The notes under the pieces: model-generated
Told to the model about the DNA's origin: nothing
Seen by the model: only the letters and a program-made list of their open reading frames with translations
Databases searched by the model: none
Assembly: GCA_017939855.1 (NCBI GenBank)
Contig: JAGAZW010000175.1
Location: 1-11,325 of the forward strand
Length of the DNA: 11,325 nucleotides
Direction: 5' to 3'
DNA from: Clostridia bacterium
GTDB taxonomy: Bacteria > Bacillota > Clostridia > Oscillospirales > Acutalibacteraceae
In this document: piece after piece, positions 1-5,818 of the stretch
Layout: each line of letters begins with the position of its first letter
Numbering within the stretch: position 1 is the first letter of the stretch
Position numbers and translations under genes: made by a program

Positions 1-144
1 CCTCTTACAGCAATTGCAGATTTTGAAGAGCTTGGCAAAACCAACCCCGTTTTTGCTCATCTTTCTGAGCTTGTAAAAGCCAATAACGGTCTTTGGAACA
101 GTGAAGCGGAGAAATATCTGCTTGAAAACGCAAAAAGTATTTAA
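1..144 (+). CDS. C-terminal 47 residues of an unrecognised protein (5' end outside window)
   Basis: An open frame enters from the left edge in frame 1 and ends at TAA 142-144. The last residues read ...EKYLLENAKSI. The fragment is mostly acidic and helical-looking, with no membrane segment and no motif I can assign to a family. Codon use (many GAA, CTT, GCA) matches the other genes in the window, and a strong hairpin terminator begins 17 bases after the stop, so this is very probably the genuine end of a plus-strand gene converging on thrS. Its function cannot be told from this piece. Confidence 0.7.
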   Translation, partial: PLTAIADFEELGKTNPVFAHLSELVKANNGLWNSEAEKYLLENAKSI

Positions 145-160
145 TTAAAGTTTAAACTTT

Positions 161-192
161 AAAAGCGTAGGAATCAAAATTCCTACGCTTTT
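161..192. terminator. Bidirectional intrinsic terminator between convergent genes
   Basis: A perfect 14-bp inverted repeat (161-174 AAAAGCGTAGGAAT against 179-192) closes a 4-base loop, CAAA. The plus strand ends in a T-rich run (TTTTTGCTTT) and the minus strand also ends in a run of Ts, from the A-rich left arm. It sits between the stop of the left-edge gene and the stop of thrS, so it can terminate both. Confidence 0.9.
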
Positions 193-196
193 TGCT

Positions 197-1960
197 TTAT
201 ACTCTCTCTTTTATTTCCCTTTTAAGCTTTGCTAAAAACTCATCTAACGGCATCGAAACGGTTTGATCGGTCGCCATATCACGAACCGATACAACATTTT
301 CTTCAACCTCTTTTTTACCGATAATAAGCATATAAGGTACCCTGTCTACCTGACGAGCCTCTCTTATCTTATAGCCTATCTTTTCGTTTCGCTCGTCAAG
401 CTCACAGCGAATCTTGCTTTCTTTTAATGCCTCATAGACACCCTTTGCATACGAATCGTCAATTCCGGGCAATGTTAGCACCTTAACCTGAAGCGGTGCC
501 AACCATGCAGGGAATTTACCTGCAAAATGCTCGGTAATAATTCCGATGAAACGCTCGATAGAGCCAAAACATACCCTATGAATCATAATGGGTTGTTTTT
601 TAGTGCCGTCCTCGTCAACATATTCAAGACCAAAATTTTGGGGCATCTGGAAATCGAGCTGAATTGTACCGCACTGCCATGTTCTGCCGATACTGTCTCT
701 AAGATGGAAGTCTATCTTTGGACCGTAAAAGGCGCCATCGCCCTCGTTTATAATATACGGAAGACCTATTTTCTCTAACGCTGACTTTAGTCCTTCGGTT
801 GCTGCCTCCCAGTCCTCGTCGCTGCCCATACTGTCCTCAGGGCGAGTAGAAAGCTCAACAAAGTATTCAAAACCGAATTTTGTATAAACCGAGTTAATAA
901 GGTCTACAACATTTATGATTTCATCGGTTATCTGATCACGTCGCATAAAAATATGCGCATCGTCTTGAGTGAAACATCTCACTCTGAAAAGACCGTGTAG
1001 TGCACCACGAAGCTCGTGACGGTGAACAAGACCCAACTCTCCTACTCTTAAAGGAAGCTCTCTATACGAATGGGGTTTACTGCGGTAAACCATAACACCG
1101 CCGGGGCAATTCATAGGCTTAATGCAATAATCCTCATCGTCGATTTTGGTAGCGTACATATTATCTTTATAGTGATCCCAATGTCCGCTTGTTTCCCAAA
1201 GATGACGATTCATAATAAGCGGAGTCGAAACCTCTACATAATTTGCGGCAGTATGAATTTCTCGCCAATAATCAATAAGTGTATTCCTCAGCTGCATACC
1301 ACGAGGCAAAAAGAACGGAAAGCCCGGACCTTCGTCGCAAAGCATAAATAATTCCATTTCTTTACCTATTTTACGGTGGTCTCTGCGCTCTGCTTCTTCA
1401 ACCAATTTCAGATATTCGTCAAGCTCTGCTTGTGTACGAAACGCAATTCCGTTTATACGGGTAAGCATTTTATTATCTTTATCATTTTTCCAATATGCGC
1501 CCGACTGCTGAGTAAGCTTAAATGCCTTTAGGGCTTTGGTATAGCAAAGGTGGGGACCCGTACACATATCAATATAATCGCCCTGCTGATAAAAACTGAT
1601 TACAGCATCTTGCTCCAAATCGGCTATATGCTCAACCTTATATTTAGCACCTCTTTCCTCCATAAGCTTAACGGCTTCTTCACGGGAAAGAATAAATGGC
1701 TTAATGGCAAGATTTTCTTTTACTATTTTGCGCATTTCATTTTCAATGTCAGCTAAATCTTCGTCGGTAAGCTTGGTGTCACCCAAATCAACATCATAAT
1801 AAAAGCCTTTTTCAGTCGCTGGTCCGTAACCGAAATCAGCATGGGGATAAAGGCGTTTGATAGCCTGCGCCATAATATGTGCCGCTGAATGACGAATGAC
1901 CTGAAGCTCCTCGTCCTGAGGGCATTCTGCAACAAGTCCGTCTTTATAAACTATTTTCAT
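197..1960 (-). CDS. thrS: Threonyl-tRNA synthetase, form without the TGS domain
   Basis: This class II enzyme charges tRNA-Thr with threonine in the cytoplasm. At 587 residues it is shorter than the roughly 640 of the E. coli or B. subtilis enzymes, because the N-terminal TGS (N1) domain is reduced to about 18 residues; such short forms are known in Clostridia. The editing domain shows HSAAH (His24, His28) and CTGPH (Cys133, His137). The catalytic core has the three zinc ligands Cys285 (MNCPGG), His336 (QDDAHIF) and His461 (MIHRVCFGS), motif 2 FRVRCFTQDDAHIF at about 325-338, and motif 3 GSIERFIG at 466-473. The anticodon-binding domain follows from about 490. The ATG is supported by GAAAGGA at complement 1970-1976, 9 bases upstream. 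It has its own promoter just inside the end of asnB. Confidence 0.97.
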   Translation of the reverse strand: MKIVYKDGLVAECPQDEELQVIRHSAAHIMAQAIKRLYPHADFGYGPATEKGFYYDVDLGDTKLTDEDLADIENEMRKIVKENLAIKPFILSREEAVKLMEERGAKYKVEHIADLEQDAVISFYQQGDYIDMCTGPHLCYTKALKAFKLTQQSGAYWKNDKDNKMLTRINGIAFRTQAELDEYLKLVEEAERRDHRKIGKEMELFMLCDEGPGFPFFLPRGMQLRNTLIDYWREIHTAANYVEVSTPLIMNRHLWETSGHWDHYKDNMYATKIDDEDYCIKPMNCPGGVMVYRSKPHSYRELPLRVGELGLVHRHELRGALHGLFRVRCFTQDDAHIFMRRDQITDEIINVVDLINSVYTKFGFEYFVELSTRPEDSMGSDEDWEAATEGLKSALEKIGLPYIINEGDGAFYGPKIDFHLRDSIGRTWQCGTIQLDFQMPQNFGLEYVDEDGTKKQPIMIHRVCFGSIERFIGIITEHFAGKFPAWLAPLQVKVLTLPGIDDSYAKGVYEALKESKIRCELDERNEKIGYKIREARQVDRVPYMLIIGKKEVEENVVSVRDMATDQTVSMPLDEFLAKLKREIKERV

Positions 1961-1997
1961 AATATATTATCCTTTCGGTTAAATATTCAACATTAAA

Positions 1998-2026
1998 AGT
2001 ATATATCTTTAAACGCAATTTGTCAA
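1998..2026 (-). promoter_or_regulatory. Sigma-A type promoter of thrS
   Basis: On the minus strand TTGACA (2021-2026) is followed by a 17-base spacer and TATACT (1998-2003), a near-consensus housekeeping promoter. The predicted transcription start is about 1991, giving a leader of roughly 30 bases. The -35 hexamer contains the TGA stop codon of asnB (2023-2025). The leader is too short for a T-box. Confidence 0.8.
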
Positions 2027-3861
2027 ACCTTTATAAAAAATTCATTATACCACACAAGGAAGGTATATACTGTCCATATTTTTCTGCTCAAATCTTCTTT
2101 GCCGCTAAAATGACGGTCAAGAAGCTTTAAAAGCTTTGAGGTGTCAAAATAACCTGCCGCTTCCTCACTGCAAAAAGCTTCCTTAACGATGTTATAATAC
2201 CGTTCCTGCCTAAGCCACTCTCTTATCGGGACGGGGAATCCCAGTTTTTCCTTGTTTGCAGTACGCAAGGACAGCTTCCTTTGCGCAGCTTTTCTCAAAC
2301 AGAGCTTGGTGCTACCTGTATCAATTTTGCAGTTTAGGGGTATTTTACGTGCAAGTTCAAACACCTTTTTATCAAGGAAAGGTACCCTCAGCTCAAGAGA
2401 ATTTGCCATACTTGTTTTATCGGCTTTCAGCAGGATATCTCCCACTAGCCACATATTTATATCAAGATACTGCATCTTGGTAACATCATCAAGTTCTTTT
2501 GCTTCGCTATAAATGCCACTGCAAATTTCCTTTGGCGATGCCGCCATTAATGCCGCTTCGCTTTTAAGAATGGCTTTTCTCTCTCTTAATGAAAAAATGT
2601 TTGCGTTGCCGATAAATCTTTCTTCGATGCGTTTGCCTCTTCGAATCAGATAATTTATTCCTCTTTTTTTCGGGAGAATGCTGCAAACATGCCCCACCGC
2701 CCTTTTGAACCAAAAAGGCAGGCGGTCATAAGAGGTTAATGTTATGGGCTCCTGGTAAATCCGATATCCGCAAAAAAGCTCGTCCGCACCTTCGCCCGAC
2801 ATTACGACCTTAACATGTTCACTTGCAAGTTTACTAACAAAATAAAGGGCAATAGCCGCCGGATCTGCCAACGGCTCGTCCATATGATACTGAATAAGTG
2901 GGAAGGTGTCCCAATATTCCTGCGGTGTTATTACCTTAGATATATTTTCAACATTTATTTCTTTGGCAAAATCCTTCGCATAGGAAATCTCGTTATAGCG
3001 GTCACCTTGTGATGTTTCAAAGCCTACTGTGAAGGTCTTATCTACCGATGCTGCTTCAGCAATATAACTCGAATCTATGCCCGAAGAAAGAAATGAGCCT
3101 ACCTCAACATCGGCAATCTTATGTGCTTCGACCGATTCTCTTACCGCTTCATCGGTTAAATCTGAGTAATATTCTATAGAGCCCGGGCTTTCGCAAAAGT
3201 CGGGAATAAAATATCGCTCTTTCTTAAATTTACCGTCGCAATACCAAAAATAATGTGCCGCAGGGATTTTAAAGACACCCTTAAAGAAGGTCTCCTCGGT
3301 CGGAGAATACTGAAAGCTCAGATAATGCCCCAGTACCGCCTCATTAAGCTCCTTGTTAAAGGAAGGGTGCTCAAGAAAGGTCTTTATTTCCGAGCCGTAT
3401 ATGAAACTGCCGTCCATAAAAGTATAGTAAAACGGTTTTATACCGAACATATCCCTTGCGCCGAAAACAGCTCCGTCTTTTCTGTTATATATAACAAAGG
3501 CAAACATACCTCTGAGCTTGGGCACTAAATCCTCTCCCCACTCCTCAAAGCCGTGCAGCAATACCTCGCTGTCAGAATTATTAGAGAAGGTATGTCCCAA
3601 GGATAAAAGCTCTTCCTTTAAAGCTTTATAATTATAAATCTCGCCGTTAAAGGTCAGCACTAAGGTCCTATCCTCATTAAACATAGGCTGGTCGCCGTCG
3701 GGCAAATCAATGATACTGAGTCTCCTGAAGCCCATAGCTATATTATTATCAACAAATTTACCGGCAGAATCAGGACCCCTATGTATAATACGATTCATCA
3801 TTTTTTCCAAAACGGTACCGTCGTCTGCGATTTTATTTGTAAATCCAACAAATCCGCACAT
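2023..3861 (-). CDS. asnB: Glutamine-hydrolysing asparagine synthetase
   Basis: The enzyme makes asparagine from aspartate, ATP and glutamine-derived ammonia. The product of 612 residues starts MCGFVGF, so after removal of Met the catalytic Cys of the N-terminal class II glutaminase domain is exposed. Further glutaminase residues are HRGPD (27-31), RRLSIIDL (46-53) and FNGEIYNY (71-78). The synthetase domain has the PP-loop SSGIDS (259-264) and SGEGADE (355-361), and ends with the usual LELRVPFLDK and KLGFPVPIREW segments. Both active sites look intact, so this is a metabolic AsnB and not a lasso-peptide cyclase. The ATG has AAAAGGAG at complement 3873-3880. The gene lies 49 bases downstream of the eetB-like gene on the same strand but has its own promoter. 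thrS follows after 62 bases. Confidence 0.95.
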   Translation of the reverse strand: MCGFVGFTNKIADDGTVLEKMMNRIIHRGPDSAGKFVDNNIAMGFRRLSIIDLPDGDQPMFNEDRTLVLTFNGEIYNYKALKEELLSLGHTFSNNSDSEVLLHGFEEWGEDLVPKLRGMFAFVIYNRKDGAVFGARDMFGIKPFYYTFMDGSFIYGSEIKTFLEHPSFNKELNEAVLGHYLSFQYSPTEETFFKGVFKIPAAHYFWYCDGKFKKERYFIPDFCESPGSIEYYSDLTDEAVRESVEAHKIADVEVGSFLSSGIDSSYIAEAASVDKTFTVGFETSQGDRYNEISYAKDFAKEINVENISKVITPQEYWDTFPLIQYHMDEPLADPAAIALYFVSKLASEHVKVVMSGEGADELFCGYRIYQEPITLTSYDRLPFWFKRAVGHVCSILPKKRGINYLIRRGKRIEERFIGNANIFSLRERKAILKSEAALMAASPKEICSGIYSEAKELDDVTKMQYLDINMWLVGDILLKADKTSMANSLELRVPFLDKKVFELARKIPLNCKIDTGSTKLCLRKAAQRKLSLRTANKEKLGFPVPIREWLRQERYYNIVKEAFCSEEAAGYFDTSKLLKLLDRHFSGKEDLSRKIWTVYTFLVWYNEFFIKV

Positions 3862-3902
3862 ATATCCAAAAACTCCTTTTAAAGAATTTGCCTAACCTAA
3901 TA

Positions 3903-3931
3903 ATTATACACTAAATCTCTTTAGTTGTCTT
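3903..3931 (-). promoter_or_regulatory. Probable asnB promoter
   Basis: On the minus strand AAGACA (3926-3931) is followed by 17 bases and a consensus TATAAT (3903-3908) preceded by TG. The predicted start is near 3896, leaving a leader of about 35 bases that carries the ribosome binding site. The -35 element falls inside the last codons of the upstream eetB-like gene. Confidence 0.65.
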
Positions 3932-4438
3932 CATTTTTTCAAAAATAATATTGCAAATTATTCCTATGACGCCGCCACTGATAGCAGCCGACAGCAGCAA
4001 TAGCGGTAAATAGTACAAAACCGATATTCCCAGTACTAAAAACGCCGCCGCAGTCTGAGCAATATTATGAGCAAACGCCGAGAGCATACTAATTCCTACA
4101 CCGCTTAAGTGCCTTGACCTTGAGCAAACGGCAGAGACAACAAGCGAGCACATACCTCCGCTTAAAGAAAAGACGAGAGAAAAGGGTGAAGAAAAAAGCA
4201 GAGCAGACAAAAATATTCTTGCAATATTTACCGCAAACGCTCCCTTAATATCGCCCGTCATCACTAAAATTAACGCCACCGAGTTTGAAAGTCCCAGTTT
4301 TATACCGGGAGCTATAAAATCGAGTGGTATCTGAGCTTCCAAAAAGCTGAAAATCAGACACAAACAACAAAGCATACCCCACAAACTTAAGCGTTTCGGG
4401 GTTATTTTATTTCTATTATCACCTTGTTTGGCAGACAT
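3911..4438 (-). CDS. Gx transporter family / heptaprenyl diphosphate synthase component I-like membrane protein (EetB-like)
   Basis: This 175-residue integral membrane protein has about five hydrophobic segments (roughly 19-41, 53-65, 67-105, 112-140 and 142-167). The family motif PGIKLGLSN (44-52) and the later RIFLSALLF, SLSGGMCSL and HNIAQTAAAF segments match the Gx / Hpre_diP_synt_I family. Despite the prenyl synthase name, relatives encoded beside a NusG-domain-II protein are called EetB in flavin-based extracellular electron transfer loci; their biochemical role is unsettled, perhaps small-molecule transport. The start ATG has AAGGGGAAAG just upstream (complement about 4445-4454). The first 37 bases overlap the end of the NusG II gene, so the two are translationally coupled. 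Family assignment is firm; the EET role is inferred. Confidence 0.85.
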   Translation of the reverse strand: MSAKQGDNRNKITPKRLSLWGMLCCLCLIFSFLEAQIPLDFIAPGIKLGLSNSVALILVMTGDIKGAFAVNIARIFLSALLFSSPFSLVFSLSGGMCSLVVSAVCSRSRHLSGVGISMLSAFAHNIAQTAAAFLVLGISVLYYLPLLLLSAAISGGVIGIICNIIFEKMKTTKEI

Positions 4439-4719
4439 ATAATACTTTCCCCTTTTTCGCTTATTCGCTTATGTTTAACACAAATTTGATTCTTGCAGGA
4501 CGAATATTCCATAAAAACAGCACCGTCTTTTATAACAACGGTATTCTTATCCAAATTTATTTTTTTATCGGACGATAACTGCCCCTTGTATACTTGCTTG
4601 TTATCCTTAGTGACAACTATTGTTTTGCCGGGACTTTTTAAAAAAAATAATAACACAAAGGAAAGCACTATAAAAAAAGCGCAAAAAATTATAACGAGCT
4701 TATCGCCTTTTTTAAACAT
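4402..4719 (-). CDS. Membrane-anchored NusG domain II protein (EetA-like)
   Basis: The product of 105 residues has an N-terminal membrane anchor (about residues 8-27) followed by an extracytoplasmic NusG domain II fold. The family signature is clear: Cys75, then QICV with Cys80, KHKRISEKGE, and IICLPNKVIIEI with Cys95. It has nothing to do with transcription factor NusG itself. Small proteins of this kind are nearly always encoded next to a Gx-family gene and often near ApbE and FMN-binding proteins; in Gram-positive extracellular electron transfer loci the pair is named EetA/EetB. AGGGAGAG at complement 4727-4734 lies 7 bases before the ATG. The gene is divergent from apbE and overlaps the EetB-like gene by 37 bases. 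The exact function is unknown. Confidence 0.85.
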   Translation of the reverse strand: MFKKGDKLVIIFCAFFIVLSFVLLFFLKSPGKTIVVTKDNKQVYKGQLSSDKKINLDKNTVVIKDGAVFMEYSSCKNQICVKHKRISEKGESIICLPNKVIIEIK

Positions 4720-4752
4720 AGCTTTTCTCTCCCTATTTAATAACTAAAATCT

Positions 4753-4781
4753 ATTTTATCATATCTTTACAAAAAAAGAAA
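4753..4781 (-). promoter_or_regulatory. Possible extended -10 promoter of the eetA-like/eetB-like pair
   Basis: On the minus strand an extended -10, TG-A-TAAAAT (hexamer at 4753-4758), lies 34 bases before the eetA-like ATG. The -35 at the expected distance is poor (TTTCTT, 4776-4781), as is common for extended -10 promoters. It interlocks with the divergent apbE promoter, whose -35 lies within this spacer. Confidence 0.5.
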
Positions 4782-4794
4782 GTCATTGTATAAT
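4766..4794 (+). promoter_or_regulatory. apbE promoter, predicted to give a leaderless mRNA
   Basis: TTTACA (4766-4771), a 17-base spacer and consensus TATAAT (4789-4794) form a strong sigma-A type promoter. The predicted transcription start, about 7 bases after the -10, is 4801-4802, which is the A of the apbE start codon or the base before it. No Shine-Dalgarno sequence precedes the ATG. Confidence 0.75.
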
Positions 4795-4801
4795 ATACTT
4801 T

Positions 4802-5758
4802 ATGAGAAAGTTTATATTGATAAATATAATGGTGCTTCTTGTTGTGTTGTGCGGATGTACCGATGAGGCAAAAAACAATTCACAAACACGCTTTTTATTT
4901 GATACGGTCGTTACCTTAAGTGTGGACTGCGACAACAAAACACTCGACGGCGCATTCCGGCTTTGTGAAGAATATGAAAAACTTTTTTCCCGCACACTCC
5001 AAGGCAGCGAGATTTATGCCCTTAATGAGAGCTCCGGATTTTTTGAGGTCTCACCCGATACTCTGAATCTGCTCGAAAAAGCCCTTTATTATTGCGAAAA
5101 AACAAACGGCGAGTATGACATAAGCATCTGTGCGGTAAGTTCAATTTGGGATTTTGAGGGTGCAACTCTTCCCGACCGCTCGCAAATCGCCGAAGCGCTT
5201 AAAAATGTAGATTACCGGGAAATACAGATTAATGAAACCGCCGTAAATCTTAATGGTAAACAAATAGACCTGGGCAGTATCGCAAAGGGCTATATTGCAG
5301 AAAGGCTCGTTGAATATTTTAATGAGCATAACGTAACAGCCGGTATCATAAATCTTGGTGGGAATGTGAGGGTTTTCGGAAACAGACATTATAATGTGGG
5401 AATCAAGAATCCCAAAGACCCGGAAAATAATATTACGGTAGTAAAGGTCAAGAATATGAGTGTTGTGACATCGGGAACATATGAGAGGTTCATAACAGTC
5501 GACAATACCACTTATCACCACATTCTTGACACCTCAACCGGATTTTCCAAGCAAACCGACCTTTTAAGTGCTACTATAATTGGGAAAAATGGCGCCGACT
5601 GTGATGCTATTTCTACAATATGTATACTGTACGGTCTTAAAGATGCTAAAAAATTTATTGAAGAAACAAAGGGCTACGAAGCAGTTTTTGTAGACACTGA
5701 CGGTAATATCACTTACACCTCAGGAATTAGAAAAGAAAACGGTGTTTTTGTTTTATAA
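4802..5758 (+). CDS. apbE: FAD:protein FMN transferase, lipoprotein (ApbE family)
   Basis: ApbE takes FMN from FAD and attaches it covalently to a Ser/Thr of exported target flavoproteins, such as Rnf/Nqr subunits or FMN-binding lipoproteins. The 318-residue product begins with a charged MRKF, a hydrophobic stretch and a lipobox LCGC with Cys19 as lipidation site, so it works outside the membrane. Family motifs are FLFDTVVTL (31-39), IDLGSIAKGY (155-164), GIINLGGNVRVFG (181-193), TSGTYER (223-229), HHILDTSTG (239-247) and the Mg-binding DCDAISTI region (266-273). The signal peptide fixes the start at 4802, as the next Met (residue 10) would destroy it, yet no ribosome binding site is present. 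It is divergent from the EetA/EetB-like pair, which suggests a shared electron-transfer role. No FMN-acceptor protein is encoded in the window. Confidence 0.95.
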   Translation: MRKFILINIMVLLVVLCGCTDEAKNNSQTRFLFDTVVTLSVDCDNKTLDGAFRLCEEYEKLFSRTLQGSEIYALNESSGFFEVSPDTLNLLEKALYYCEKTNGEYDISICAVSSIWDFEGATLPDRSQIAEALKNVDYREIQINETAVNLNGKQIDLGSIAKGYIAERLVEYFNEHNVTAGIINLGGNVRVFGNRHYNVGIKNPKDPENNITVVKVKNMSVVTSGTYERFITVDNTTYHHILDTSTGFSKQTDLLSATIIGKNGADCDAISTICILYGLKDAKKFIEETKGYEAVFVDTDGNITYTSGIRKENGVFVL

Positions 5759-5760
5759 AC

Positions 5761-5789
5761 TTTATTTGTTCATAAAAATAGTGTATAAT
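5761..5789 (+). promoter_or_regulatory. Probable secA promoter
   Basis: A consensus TATAAT (5784-5789) preceded by TG lies 29 bases before the secA ATG. The -35 at a 17-base spacing is weak (TTTATT, 5761-5766). The predicted start near 5796 leaves room for the ribosome binding site. No terminator is visible after apbE, so some read-through from apbE into secA is also possible. Confidence 0.6.
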
Positions 5790-5818
5790 ATTAGTTAATT
5801 TTATAAAGAGGTTAAACT

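Noticed and set aside
2023..3861. asnB as a lasso-peptide cyclase linked to the HprK-like and PqqD-like genes
   Set aside because: Lasso cyclases resemble AsnB and lasso clusters can include a kinase and a PqqD-like protein. However, this protein keeps the N-terminal catalytic Cys and a full glutaminase domain, is 6 kb away beside thrS, and no transglutaminase-like B2 protease is present.
5141..5521. Antisense 126-residue open frame within apbE, and similar antisense frames within secA and thrS
   Set aside because: They lie opposite well-conserved genes, have no recognisable motifs, and are cysteine/histidine-rich in the way expected of shadow frames.
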